DNA of 43,881 nucleotides from Lacinutrix sp. (GCF_023299985.1 NZ_JALZVX010000080.1:1-43881), one strand, 5' to 3'. Positions 18,050 to 28,722 are shown, counted from the first letter of the stretch. The notes: a model not told the origin generated them from the sequence alone. Numbers and translations: made by a program.

Positions 18050-18078
18050 TGAGATTCTTCGCTGCGCTCTGCATGACA
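18050..18078. repeat. REP-like element B, intergenic copy (AGATTCTTCGCTGCGCTCTGCATGACAG)
   Basis: close match to 19000-19028. Confidence 0.7.
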
Positions 18079-18099
18079 GACTAGACTATTAATGACAGA

Positions 18100-19716
18100 T
18101 TAAACTAACATTGTTACAGGATTTTCAATAAATCCTTTTAAGGTTTGTAAAAACTGTGCTCCAGTTGCACCATCTACTGTTCTATGATCACAAGCAAGAG
18201 TTAATTTCATTGTATTTCCTGCTACTACTTGTCCGTTTTTAACAACCGGTTTTGAAACAATTGCACCTACAGATAATATTGCTGAGTTTGGTTGATTTAT
18301 AATAGACGTAAAACTTTCTATACCAAACATGCCTAAGTTAGAAATAGTAAACGTACTACCTTCCATCTCGTCTAAAGCTAGTTTTTTGTTTCTTGCTTTT
18401 CCAGCATACTCTCTAACAGCTGCACCAATTTGTGGTAAACTTTGCTCGTTGGCAAATTTAACTACTGGTACTAAAAGTCCGTCTTGTACAGCTACAGCAA
18501 CACCAATATGTACATGGTTGTTTAATTTCATTCTATCGTCAAACCACTGAGAGTTAACTTGTGGATGTATACGTAATGCTAAAGCACATGCTTTAACAAT
18601 CATATCATTATAAGAAATTTTTACATCTGGAATAGAGTTGTACTGCACTCTAAATGCCATAGCATTCTCCATATCAAACTCTACATTTAAGTAATAATGT
18701 GGTGCTGTAAATTTAGACTTCGCTAAATTTTTAGCAATTGCTTTACGCATGTTTGAGTTTGGAGTCTCGTCGAAATCTTCTTGACCTGTTGCTATAAACT
18801 TTGCTATTGATGCAGAAGATGTTACAGATGGTGTAAAGTTTTCGATATCACGCTTTACAATACGTCCATTCTCTCCAGAACCTTTTACTTGGTTTAGTTG
18901 AATGCCTTTTTCTTCAGCCATTTTCTTAGCTAAAGGCGAAATAAACAATCTACTTGAGTCTGAATTTGTATTTGATACTACTACCGCTGTTTTTGTTTTA
19001 GATTCTTCACTTACGCTCTGAATGACAGCTTTTGTTTCTTGTTTAGGTACTTCTTCTTTTTTAGCTGAATTTCCTCCAACTGCAAAGTTTTTAGCTATTG
19101 CTGAAACATCTGCTCCTGCAGGACCAATAATTGCTAAAAGCGCATCTACCTTAGCAGAATCTCCTTCGTCTAAACCTACATGTAGTAACGTTCCAGATTG
19201 AAAAGATTCGAATTCCATAGTCGCTTTATCTGTTTCAATTTCAGCAAGAATATCGCCTTCCTCAACAGTATCACCTATTTTTTTTAACCATGTTGCTACA
19301 GTTCCTTCTTCCATTGTATCACTTAAACGTGGCATAGTTACAACTACAACACCTTCTGGTAATGCTTCTGCTTCTTGAGGAGTTTCGCTTTCTGGAGCTG
19401 CTTCTACTTTATCTTCTGTAGAAGTTTCTGGTTCCTCTTTAGTATCACTTACGTTTAATAATCCAGAAATATCTTCACCTTCCTCTCCAATAATTGCTAA
19501 AAGGGTATCTACCTTAGCGGTATCTCCTTCTTGAATGCCTATATGAAGTAAAGTACCTTCGTTGAAAGACTCAAATTCCATAGTGGCTTTATCTGTCTCG
19601 ATTTCTGCTAGAATATCGCCTTCCTCTATTTTATCACCTACTTTTTTAAGCCAACTTGCTACAGTGCCTTCTTCCATTGTGTCGCTTAAACGCGGCATGT
19701 TTATTACTTCAGCCAT
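18100..19716 (-). CDS. pdhC: pyruvate dehydrogenase E2, dihydrolipoamide acetyltransferase with two lipoyl domains
   Basis: two copies of MPRLSDTMEEGTVA.WLKK...ETDKATMEFESF, E3-binding domain SPLAKKMAEEKGI, catalytic CDHRTVDGATGAQFL. Confidence 0.94.
   Translation of the reverse strand: MAEVINMPRLSDTMEEGTVASWLKKVGDKIEEGDILAEIETDKATMEFESFNEGTLLHIGIQEGDTAKVDTLLAIIGEEGEDISGLLNVSDTKEEPETSTEDKVEAAPESETPQEAEALPEGVVVVTMPRLSDTMEEGTVATWLKKIGDTVEEGDILAEIETDKATMEFESFQSGTLLHVGLDEGDSAKVDALLAIIGPAGADVSAIAKNFAVGGNSAKKEEVPKQETKAVIQSVSEESKTKTAVVVSNTNSDSSRLFISPLAKKMAEEKGIQLNQVKGSGENGRIVKRDIENFTPSVTSSASIAKFIATGQEDFDETPNSNMRKAIAKNLAKSKFTAPHYYLNVEFDMENAMAFRVQYNSIPDVKISYNDMIVKACALALRIHPQVNSQWFDDRMKLNNHVHIGVAVAVQDGLLVPVVKFANEQSLPQIGAAVREYAGKARNKKLALDEMEGSTFTISNLGMFGIESFTSIINQPNSAILSVGAIVSKPVVKNGQVVAGNTMKLTLACDHRTVDGATGAQFLQTLKGFIENPVTMLV
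19000..19028. repeat. REP-like element B, copy inside the PDH E2 coding sequence
   Basis: AGATTCTTCACTTACGCTCTGAATGACAG; minus-strand translation is the linker segment VIQSVSEES. Confidence 0.65.
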
Positions 19717-19719
19717 AGC

Positions 19720-20721
19720 TTATTTTATTTTATGCTCTATAAATGGATAATCTTCTTGTTCGTATACAACATCGTACATAACATTTTTATCGGGATATGG
19801 AGATTCATCTGCAAATTTCTCACATTCAGCTACTAATGCTTTAACGCGTTTATCTATAATTTTTAAATCGTCTTCGTTAGCATACTTCTTTTCAAGGATA
19901 ATATCTTTTACTTGCTTGATAGGATCAATTTTCTTGTACTCTTCTACCTCAGATTTCGTTCTATAATGCTGTGCATCAGACATTGAATGCCCTCTATAAC
20001 GGTATGTTTTAACCTCTAAAAATGTTGGTCCTCCACCTGTTCTTGCTCTAGTTATAGCTTCATCAAAAGCTTCTGCAACTTTAATAGGATTCATTCCATC
20101 TACAGGTCCAGAAGGCATTTCGTATCCACGGCCTAACTTCCATATATCTGTATGGTTTGCTGTACGTTCTACTGATGTTCCCATTGCATAACCATTATTC
20201 TCGCAAACAAATACTACAGGTAATTTCCAAAGCATTGCCATGTTAAATGTTTCATGTAAAGAACCTTGTCTTGCTGCACCATCTCCAAAACAACAAATAG
20301 ATACAGCTCCTGTTTCATGATATTTATCTCCAAAAGCCATTCCTGCTCCTAAAGGTATTTGACCACCAACAATACCGTGTCCTCCGTAAAATCCTTTTTC
20401 TTTAGAAAAAATATGCATCGAGCCACCTAAACCTTGAGAAGTTCCTGTTGCTTTACCAAATAATTCTGCCATAACACGTTTAGGATCGACTCCCATACCA
20501 ATAGGCTGAACGTGATTACGATATGCAGTAATCATTTTATCTTTTGTTAAATCCATTGCGTGTAAAGCTCCTGCTAACACTGCTTCTTGACCATTATATA
20601 AGTGAAGGAACCCTCTAACTTTTTGTTGGATATAAACTGCAGCAAGTTTGTCTTCAAACTTTCTCCAGAAATACATGTCTTCATACCATTTAAGGTAAAC
20701 TTCTTTAGTTATTTTCTGCAT
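19720..20721 (-). CDS. pdhA: pyruvate dehydrogenase E1 component alpha subunit
   Basis: GFLHLYNGQEAV, GGSMHIFSKEKGFYGGHGIVGGQIPLGAG, GDGAARQGSLHE, YRYRGHSMSDAQHYR. Confidence 0.95.
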   Translation of the reverse strand: MQKITKEVYLKWYEDMYFWRKFEDKLAAVYIQQKVRGFLHLYNGQEAVLAGALHAMDLTKDKMITAYRNHVQPIGMGVDPKRVMAELFGKATGTSQGLGGSMHIFSKEKGFYGGHGIVGGQIPLGAGMAFGDKYHETGAVSICCFGDGAARQGSLHETFNMAMLWKLPVVFVCENNGYAMGTSVERTANHTDIWKLGRGYEMPSGPVDGMNPIKVAEAFDEAITRARTGGGPTFLEVKTYRYRGHSMSDAQHYRTKSEVEEYKKIDPIKQVKDIILEKKYANEDDLKIIDKRVKALVAECEKFADESPYPDKNVMYDVVYEQEDYPFIEHKIK

Positions 20722-20816
20722 TTTTGGTGTTTCTTTACGGTAAATTAAAAACCATTTTATTCAATAAATTTCAAATTATTAATAAGACACTAATCTTTCA
20801 AAAAAAATTGCAATAA

Positions 20817-20847
20817 CAAAAGTAACACATTCATTTGGTATTGCAAA
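20817..20847 (-). promoter_or_regulatory. Bacteroidetes-type promoter for pdhA
   Basis: minus-strand TTTG (20844-20847), 19-nt spacer, TACTTTTG (20817-20824). Confidence 0.65.
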
Positions 20848-20899
20848 AGTGAAAATTGACTAAAATTACATGAATTTAGTCTTTTATTTTTCGAAAACG

Positions 20900-21382
20900 T
20901 TATAGATTAGAAGAATCGAAGCCAAAAGGCAATAAGTTTGCCAAAGAATTAGATTTCATTACTTTTCCTACTTCACCCATAAAATAAATTTCTATAGGTA
21001 AATTTTGTTTTGTTTCGTATTCTGCAATAGATTGCCTGCAGGCTCCACAAGGCGGTATTGGTGTTTTTGTTTTTTGATTTTGAGAAGCTGCAGTAATTGC
21101 TATTTTAACAATTTTAGCATTTGGATATTTAGCACCAGCATAAAAAATAGCAGTCCGTTCTGCGCACAGACCTGAAGGATAAGAAGCATTTTCTTGATTA
21201 TTACCAGAAATAATTTCTCCGTTATCAAGTAATAATGCAGCACCAACATGAAACCTAGAATAAGGTGCATAAGCTTTATCCCTTGCCTCTATTGCATCTT
21301 GCATTAATTTCTGGATGTCTTTTGGTGTGTCTTCTAAATTATCGAAAACATAAAGTTTCGATTCTATTTTCAATTCTTTCAT
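20900..21382 (-). CDS. cdd: cytidine deaminase
   Basis: YAPYSRFHVGAALL, NASYPSGLCAERTAI, PIPPCGACRQSIAE. Confidence 0.93.
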   Translation of the reverse strand: MKELKIESKLYVFDNLEDTPKDIQKLMQDAIEARDKAYAPYSRFHVGAALLLDNGEIISGNNQENASYPSGLCAERTAIFYAGAKYPNAKIVKIAITAASQNQKTKTPIPPCGACRQSIAEYETKQNLPIEIYFMGEVGKVMKSNSLANLLPFGFDSSNL

Positions 21383-21420
21383 ATCTATTGAAATACGGTA
21401 ATACAGATTAATTTAGACAA

Positions 21421-21451
21421 AAAAACTACTGCTTTTTACGCAATAGTTTTT
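21421..21451 (-). terminator. intrinsic terminator downstream of porV
   Basis: AAAACTACTGC...GCAATAGTTTT with flanking A/T runs. Confidence 0.6.
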
Positions 21452-21474
21452 GTTTTTATAATTTTTAAAAAAAA

Positions 21475-22734
21475 TTAATATTCTGTGTATTCTCCTTCAC
21501 CTAAGTTAAACGTTAAAGAGAAACGCAATGTACTTTCTAATGGACTTTGAACTTGCGATGCTGAGAATAAGTAGGATAAATCTATATTAAGAACATTATA
21601 TTTAAAACCAGCTCCTAATGCAAAGAATTTACGTGCTCCTTTTGTTTCGTGCTCATTAAAATAACCTGCTCTAAAAGCAAAGGAATCTTGATATAAGTAT
21701 TCTAATCCTACTGCATAAGTAAACTCTTGAAGCTCTTCTGCTCCTCCTCCTGGCGCATCACCAAAAGATTGAAATACACCTGAAACAAAATCGACATTAT
21801 TATCTTGACCATCTATAATAAAATTTTGTTCTGTATTTACTATTTCATCATCTAGAGTTGCTGGATCTCCATCAGGATCATCAAGCTGTCCGTTTCCATT
21901 ATTATCAACAAACTCAACTCTATCACCTAAAACTGGTGGTGTTGGTACTAGTAACTTTGCAAATTCTACAGTCACACCCAATTTGTTATATTGATCGAAA
22001 ATAAAGTCGAAACCACCTCCTAAACGCAACATTGTTGGTTGAAAATTTTCTTGTCCTCCTTCATCGTACACGAATTTAGGACCTAGATTTTGAATTGCAA
22101 ATCCACCTCGCCAACGACCATTAAAGTCGTTATAAGCCTCTTCTTCTCCTTGATAATAACCTGTAATATCTACACCAAAAGTATTAGCTGTAGTAACATC
22201 ATTATCTCCAAAATTTAATTTTAAATCTGAACGCAAATAACGCATTGCTACTGCCATACCAAACTGGTCGCTTAAACGTAAAGTATAAGATATATCTAAT
22301 GTTAATTCGTTTGGAGACTGGATAAGTGGTGTTGAGTTTTCGTCTTCAACAAATTCAATATCTCCTAATGAGAAATATTTAAAACTAGCAGCAAATGCAC
22401 TTTGTTCATTTATTCTATTGAAATACGTTACACTACCTAAGAAAATATCGTTTACCAACTGACTTAAATATGGTGTGTAACTTACTGCAACTCCAGATTT
22501 AACTGTCGAAAACACATATTTAGAAGGATTCCATTGTTGCGAAAAAGCATCTGGCGATGTTGCAACTCCCATATCTCCCATTGCAGCAGCTCTAGCATCT
22601 GGTGCTATTAAAAGAAACGGCACTCCTGTTGTTATTACTCGAGTATCCTGAGAAGGTTGGATTTCGAATAAATTTTGTGCAGTACTATTTAAGGCAAAAA
22701 TTAGTACAATTACTATTAAAACATTCTTTTTCAT
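21475..22734 (-). CDS. porV: type IX secretion system outer membrane protein PorV (start corrected from 22767)
   Basis: PFLLIAPDARAAAMGDMGVATSPDAFSQQWNPSKY; adjacent to porU; signal peptide begins at internal MKKN. Confidence 0.92.
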   Translation of the reverse strand: MKKNVLIVIVLIFALNSTAQNLFEIQPSQDTRVITTGVPFLLIAPDARAAAMGDMGVATSPDAFSQQWNPSKYVFSTVKSGVAVSYTPYLSQLVNDIFLGSVTYFNRINEQSAFAASFKYFSLGDIEFVEDENSTPLIQSPNELTLDISYTLRLSDQFGMAVAMRYLRSDLKLNFGDNDVTTANTFGVDITGYYQGEEEAYNDFNGRWRGGFAIQNLGPKFVYDEGGQENFQPTMLRLGGGFDFIFDQYNKLGVTVEFAKLLVPTPPVLGDRVEFVDNNGNGQLDDPDGDPATLDDEIVNTEQNFIIDGQDNNVDFVSGVFQSFGDAPGGGAEELQEFTYAVGLEYLYQDSFAFRAGYFNEHETKGARKFFALGAGFKYNVLNIDLSYLFSASQVQSPLESTLRFSLTFNLGEGEYTEY

Positions 22735-22860
22735 GAGGTTTTTTTTATTGTTTTTTAACGATCGCATGTTAGTAGCAATTAGTCGTTTTTTTTTTAAGAG
22801 GCAATATCTTTATGGTGTTCGTTTTTTAATACTATTTTATTAGACAAATATAATTTTTTA

Positions 22861-25800
22861 TTACAGGATAACAAGTTTCTCTATTTTTTCTACTGTTTTA
22901 TTTGTAGCACTAGAATGTACTTTTAGCTTATAGACGTAGGTTCCTTTTCCTATTTTGTCTCCAAAGTCGTCTCTACCGTCCCAAACTATATCGCGAGATG
23001 TTGAGCTACTAGACTTAGAGCCTACTCCTGTAGTTTGCCCATTTAATGTTCTTACTAACTTTCCAGAAACTGTGAAAATTTGTACAGAGATATCTAAAAC
23101 CTCTGAACTATTATGACTAAACCAAAACTCTGTATAATTTACAAATGGATTTGGATAGTTAAGTACATTTTCTATCACTAAATTTTCTTTTTCATCAAAA
23201 ACTCTAAACTGTAACTCGCTTGTAGAAGAATTATTATAAACGTCCCAAGCTTTAAGTGTTAATGTATGTAATCCAGGTTCTAAGTCTCTATAAGGAAAAC
23301 TTAAACTACCTCTAGTAAAGTCGTCTAATTCTGTTACATAAAAACTATTAAGCACAAATGGATTTACTTCATCTCCATCTAACAAAGCAACTATATCATG
23401 CCCTATTCCACTTGCAGTATTAATTCCATTTTCGTCTTGTAATTTAACTAATAATGTTGGAGAATCGTTTGTGATTCCTCCAGAAGCAAAGTTTTCGTCG
23501 TTCATGAATAAACTTATGTTTGGTCCTTGGTTATCTTCGGCTGCATTTTCATTTACACCACCTATTTGAAGCGTACTTGTTGTTGCTCCAGATTGATCTA
23601 ATAGAGAATTTTCTGTAGAAGTATAGAAACTTACTTTTCCAAAACCAACAGGAACTCCTATATCTCTTGGCACAATAAAATCAAATTCAAACTCACCATT
23701 AGTTACTGTAGATTGACCTCTAAAAATAACCTCTCCTAAAGTTTCATATTGCAACTTAATTACAGATCCTCCAGAAAAAACATTATCGTTTGCTAGTGTT
23801 TCTCTTTGTATTGGTTTATCGTAAATTGTTGTCTCTACTGTTCCATTATAATTAGTTAAAAGGTTTCCTGCAACATCTGTAACTTCTCCAGATAGCTTAG
23901 CATAACTCAACGCTTCTAAAACCTCTGTATTTCCAGCAACAGGTGAGTCGTTTATTTTAGTTAATCTTACATTAGGCTGAGGAAAAGCTAATTTTAAAGC
24001 AGGATCTCCAATATAAAATACTAAGTATTTTTGAGAAATATTAGCTACACTGTTACTGTTTTTTGTAAGTCTTAAAGCTTCTGCCATTGATGGATATTCA
24101 TTATCTTCATAAATATCTGTATCATTAAAAGAGAACAAGAATTCTTCTAATTTAATATTGAATTCTACTCCTACAGTTACAAAAATTTGACGCGTTGTAG
24201 ATATTAACGAAATTGCACCACCATTTTTATTCCAGTACGCTAATTCACCAGCAGTAACACGTAAAGGATTATCAAACCTTGTATATTCACAAGTTACTGT
24301 AACAAAACAAGTTAATTTACAATCATTTCTTAGGTTTTGTACATCAGGCTTTTGAAACAATCTCTCGAATGACCAACCGTCTTCTCCTCCATGTCCAAAA
24401 TAATTAACTACTAATGCTCCATTTTCAATAGCATTAGCAATAGCAGTATTGACTTCGGGATAACGCTCTCCTCCAGCTGATGCTTGTTGTTGAAATGCAT
24501 CTGCATGAATTTTAACTGCGTTTAAAAATGGTTTTTCTGTTGTAATTTGATCGGCAATTTGATCTGTAGTAGCTTGAAGTACTGCTTCATAAGCTTCATC
24601 TACATCATCTGACACAGCAATAAAATTATTCCTCCAACTACCTAACGCTTCTTTAGAATAATAAACAGCCACTTTATCAACCATTTGATTAGCACGTTCT
24701 GGAGAATCTGCAAGAATTCTACCTACTGCAATGTCTAACCTGTCAGAAGAAACCATTGTACCTTCATTTATATCCATCATGCCATAAAAATCGTCTGACA
24801 CAAATGAATTGGTTAAATTAAAACTATCATAAGCATGCCATGAAGGCGTGTTATAGGTGTTTGAAGAAATTCTGCCTTTATAATCGAATGAACTATCTCC
24901 AAAAAGACATAAGTATTTTACTCTATTTTCTGGAGCACTTGCGTTATCATATACATACTTTACCATATTTCTAATTGCCGAAATATCTCTGTTTCCAGTA
25001 TTAAATTCCCTATATATAGATTCTAAAGTTACTACCTTAACATTAAAGTTATTTTGATTTCTATTTATTTGCGCTAAACGATTTGCTTGACCTACAAGAG
25101 AGTTAGGAGTTACAATAATATAATCTACATCTTGAAAATCTCCCTGACTATTATTAAAAATTGTTCCTTTAATATTTTGATTTGGCACAAAAGAACTCCC
25201 TGTGTTTATTGGTTGGTATAAATCTGATGCTGTAAATGCTACATATTCTTTTAAGCTACCTAAATTTGATTTAAAACTAAGTGTTGCTTCAGTATTTAAT
25301 TTATTAGTAACATTATTTATATCTGTTACCTCCCAAACTTCTGAAACATTTGCAGCATTAGTTATAGTGTACATTCCAATGCCTGAAGTCTCCGCAGTAG
25401 CCCGATTAAAAAACAAAAACTGACTACCACTGTAGCTTAAATTCCTAGTTGCTTCTATTGAGATATAATCTATATATCCTGCAGCACTTGGGACTCCTAA
25501 CTTATCGTAATCAACTTTTACACTAATATTTTCTGATGCAACAGCTATGTCTCCGGTGAAATTAGCACTTGATCCAAAATTATCGCCTTCTACACCTGCA
25601 GTTGTTAAGGATGCAACTTCACTATTATTTACACTAACAGTAAAATTAGCGGTATTACTAGATGTAGATGCTCCTTTAAATTCAAATTTCAAAGGCTCTG
25701 TTGTTATTATGTTTGGAAAATTAAAATCGAATATTTTTGTTGTTTCAATATCCAGTTCATCTCCAAACCATCTTCTACCTACAAAAGCAAGATTAAACTC

Positions 25801-26733
25801 ATCTAATTCATGATATTGATAATCTTGAAACGTTGAGATATTGGTAGTAGCGTTTCCAGTTGGCTCAACCATATTTTGAATTCTTTTACCATTTCCAAAT
25901 CCAATATTAACATAATAATTGGTTACACTATTATATGGGTTAACATTTGTGTTTACTAAGGGATCCTCTACAATACCTTTTGGTCCTACTCCATAAAATA
26001 TAACATAATCACCGTCATTAAATATCCCGTCTTCTTCTCCAACTACTTTTATGGCATTCTCAATCGGATCAATTGGATAGTTATCATTATTTAAATAAGG
26101 AATCATTTGTCCTCCATTACCATAAATTCGTATTGTTCTTGGATCTAAAGCGTTAGTATTAACACCTAGACTATTAAGAAAACTCTTAGAAAGTCTAAAA
26201 ACACCTGTTTTATCTATTCCAAATCTATACCATGAACCAGAACTTAAAATAGAATTAGTTATTGGTTGCCTATTACTTGTTCTAGAAGACACATTAGAGT
26301 TCTCGTAATCAACAGTAAAAGAAGTTACTTTTTTGTATGAATTATTTCCTGCTTTTACAATTGCAGAAACTATTAATAATACATATTTATTCTCTCGTGC
26401 TTGAGTGTTTTTTAAATTATATGTAATCGAAGATGGAATAGTTTTTAAATCTAAATCTTTTAAATCTGATTTAGAAACAGGAGCATATTTAACATTTGTT
26501 AGTCTTACACTACCTTCTTTAATACTAGAATTAGTATCCCACTGCGAAACAAAATTAATTCCAGTTTTTAAATTAAAATTAAAATTCTCTTTAGGTGAAA
26601 AATTTGGCACAGTTATACTGTGACTTCCTGTATTTAATGTTTTAGCATCATTCCAGGTAAGATTAAATTTCTTTTGTTGCGAATAGGCTATAGTACATAA
26701 CAGCACTGTAATACCAAATAATATCTTTTTCAT
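22861..26733 (-). CDS. porU: type IX secretion system sortase PorU, C25 peptidase family
   Basis: gingipain-like NYFGHGGEDGWSFERLF and FVTVTCEYTRFDNP; C-terminal YPNPF...GTYVYKLKV domain. Confidence 0.93.
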   Translation of the reverse strand: MKKILFGITVLLCTIAYSQQKKFNLTWNDAKTLNTGSHSITVPNFSPKENFNFNLKTGINFVSQWDTNSSIKEGSVRLTNVKYAPVSKSDLKDLDLKTIPSSITYNLKNTQARENKYVLLIVSAIVKAGNNSYKKVTSFTVDYENSNVSSRTSNRQPITNSILSSGSWYRFGIDKTGVFRLSKSFLNSLGVNTNALDPRTIRIYGNGGQMIPYLNNDNYPIDPIENAIKVVGEEDGIFNDGDYVIFYGVGPKGIVEDPLVNTNVNPYNSVTNYYVNIGFGNGKRIQNMVEPTGNATTNISTFQDYQYHELDEFNLAFVGRRWFGDELDIETTKIFDFNFPNIITTEPLKFEFKGASTSSNTANFTVSVNNSEVASLTTAGVEGDNFGSSANFTGDIAVASENISVKVDYDKLGVPSAAGYIDYISIEATRNLSYSGSQFLFFNRATAETSGIGMYTITNAANVSEVWEVTDINNVTNKLNTEATLSFKSNLGSLKEYVAFTASDLYQPINTGSSFVPNQNIKGTIFNNSQGDFQDVDYIIVTPNSLVGQANRLAQINRNQNNFNVKVVTLESIYREFNTGNRDISAIRNMVKYVYDNASAPENRVKYLCLFGDSSFDYKGRISSNTYNTPSWHAYDSFNLTNSFVSDDFYGMMDINEGTMVSSDRLDIAVGRILADSPERANQMVDKVAVYYSKEALGSWRNNFIAVSDDVDEAYEAVLQATTDQIADQITTEKPFLNAVKIHADAFQQQASAGGERYPEVNTAIANAIENGALVVNYFGHGGEDGWSFERLFQKPDVQNLRNDCKLTCFVTVTCEYTRFDNPLRVTAGELAYWNKNGGAISLISTTRQIFVTVGVEFNIKLEEFLFSFNDTDIYEDNEYPSMAEALRLTKNSNSVANISQKYLVFYIGDPALKLAFPQPNVRLTKINDSPVAGNTEVLEALSYAKLSGEVTDVAGNLLTNYNGTVETTIYDKPIQRETLANDNVFSGGSVIKLQYETLGEVIFRGQSTVTNGEFEFDFIVPRDIGVPVGFGKVSFYTSTENSLLDQSGATTSTLQIGGVNENAAEDNQGPNISLFMNDENFASGGITNDSPTLLVKLQDENGINTASGIGHDIVALLDGDEVNPFVLNSFYVTELDDFTRGSLSFPYRDLEPGLHTLTLKAWDVYNNSSTSELQFRVFDEKENLVIENVLNYPNPFVNYTEFWFSHNSSEVLDISVQIFTVSGKLVRTLNGQTTGVGSKSSSSTSRDIVWDGRDDFGDKIGKGTYVYKLKVHSSATNKTVEKIEKLVIL

Positions 26734-27005
26734 TGTTTTAAATAACGTGAATATTTCAATGTTATTATTACATTTTTAACATTTTCATAAAAACGTTTCA
26801 AAATTACAATAATAAATTAAAATAACCTGCGTTATATACGCTCTAAACGTCGTAAAAAAACAATTAATTTATCGATGTAAAGTAAATAAATAGGTTGAAA
26901 TGCAATTTTTTTTAAGTTAATTTTACGAAATAACTTGTAGAGTTATGTAGAATCATTATATTGCGTCACCAAAAAAAAATAATTAGTTTACATAAACGTA
27001 TCAAT

Positions 27006-28670
27006 ATGAAAAAAGTAATTGTATCAAGGGTTTTAATGCTATTAGCAGTTTCTTTAACCTTGGTTGGATGTGGTAGATCTGGAGGATCTAACGTAGATAG
27101 TGCCACTGGTTGGGAAATTAATGCTAAAGAAGGCGGTTTTCAATACAACACAAAATTTCAAGAACAAGAAACGCCTCCAGGAACCGTATTTATAGAAGGA
27201 GGTACTTTTACTAAAGGTAAAGTTCAAGATGATGTAATGCATGACTGGAACAATACGCCTAACCAACAACATGTACAATCTTACTATTTGGATGAGACTG
27301 AAGTAACTAATCAAAATTACTTAATGTATTTAGATTGGATTAAACAAGTTTATCCACCAGAAGATGAGAACTTTAGAAAAATATACGAAGGTGTTGTGCC
27401 TGATACTTTAGTTTGGAGAAACCGTTTAGGTTATAACGAGGTAATGACAGAAAATTATTTACGCCATCCTGGTTATGGTCAATATCCTGTAGTTGGTGTA
27501 AGCTGGATACAAGCTGTTGAATATGCTAATTGGAGATCAGACCGTGTTCAAGAAAAAGCATTACAAAAAGGAGGGTATTTAAAACAAAATAGTCAATACG
27601 AAGCTACTGCTGATGCAAACTTTAGTACAGATACTTACATTAACGCACCAACTCAAACTTTTGGTGGTAATGAGGATATATTAAGAGGTGGTAAATTAAA
27701 ACCACAAACTGACGCTAATGGTGAAGAAATTAACGTATATGCTTCAAGACAAACTGGTATTATTTCTCCTAAATATAGACTTCCAACTGAGACGGAATGG
27801 GAATATGCAGCTTTAGGTTTATCTGAAATTAGAAGCTATAACGTATACAGAGGACGTAAAAAATATCCTTGGGATGGACAATATACTCGTTCTGGAAAGC
27901 GTAAAATTAAAGGAGATCAATTAGCTAATTTCAAACAAGGAAAAGGTGATTACGGTGGAATTGCTGGGTGGTCTGACGATGGTGCAGACATTACAGCTCA
28001 AGTAAAATCTTACGCAGCAAACGATTATGGCTTATACGATATGGCTGGAAATGTAGCGGAATGGGTTGCTGATGTATACAGACCTATTGTAGATGATGAA
28101 TTTAATGACTTCAACTATTTTAGAGGAAATGTATACACTAAAAATGCAATTACAGAAGATGGTACAGTTAAAATTGTAACTACAGACGAGATTGTTTTTG
28201 ATACACTTCCAAACGGAAAAGTTATAGCAAGAGATTTACCTGGTGAAATTGCTCAAGTCCCTGTTGACGAAGACGAAACTTATTTAAGAACAAACTTCGA
28301 TAGAAGTGATAACCGTAACTTTAGAGATGGAGATAGACGCTCTTCTCGTGGTTATGATGATTTTGATGAAACAGAAAGTGACGAAAAGTCTACAACAGGA
28401 AAAATGTACAATTCGCCTAAGCATTCAACAGAAGTTGATTCTTTAGGAAACATGGTTAGAGAATGGGATAAGAGCACAAAAAGAACATCTTTAATTAACG
28501 ATGAGGCACGTGTATTTAAAGGAGGTTCTTGGAGAGACAGAGAGTATTGGTTAGATCCAGCTCAAAGACGTTATTTTCCTCAAAATATGGCAACAGACTA
28601 CATTGGCTTTAGATGCGCAATGTCTAGAGTAGGTTCTAAATCTAAGTCTAAAAACAAAACTAAGAACTAG
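27006..28670 (+). CDS. gldJ: gliding motility lipoprotein GldJ (start corrected from 26961)
   Basis: lipobox LTLVGCGRSG; formylglycine-generating-enzyme-like motifs (YRLPTETEWEYAA, DMAGNVAEWVADVY); divergent from porU-porV. Confidence 0.93.
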   Translation: MKKVIVSRVLMLLAVSLTLVGCGRSGGSNVDSATGWEINAKEGGFQYNTKFQEQETPPGTVFIEGGTFTKGKVQDDVMHDWNNTPNQQHVQSYYLDETEVTNQNYLMYLDWIKQVYPPEDENFRKIYEGVVPDTLVWRNRLGYNEVMTENYLRHPGYGQYPVVGVSWIQAVEYANWRSDRVQEKALQKGGYLKQNSQYEATADANFSTDTYINAPTQTFGGNEDILRGGKLKPQTDANGEEINVYASRQTGIISPKYRLPTETEWEYAALGLSEIRSYNVYRGRKKYPWDGQYTRSGKRKIKGDQLANFKQGKGDYGGIAGWSDDGADITAQVKSYAANDYGLYDMAGNVAEWVADVYRPIVDDEFNDFNYFRGNVYTKNAITEDGTVKIVTTDEIVFDTLPNGKVIARDLPGEIAQVPVDEDETYLRTNFDRSDNRNFRDGDRRSSRGYDDFDETESDEKSTTGKMYNSPKHSTEVDSLGNMVREWDKSTKRTSLINDEARVFKGGSWRDREYWLDPAQRRYFPQNMATDYIGFRCAMSRVGSKSKSKNKTKN

Positions 28671-28691
28671 AAATAGTTTTAAATAATATTT

Positions 28692-28722
28692 AAAGTCCTA
28701 ACGTTTAGTTAGGACTTTTTTT
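28692..28722 (+). terminator. intrinsic terminator of gldJ
   Basis: AAAGTCCTAAC-GTTTA-GTTAGGACTTTTTTT. Confidence 0.85.

Noticed and set aside
18050-18100. Full transposon near pdhC
   Set aside because: Only short REP-like motifs; no transposase or terminal repeats of an insertion sequence in the window.
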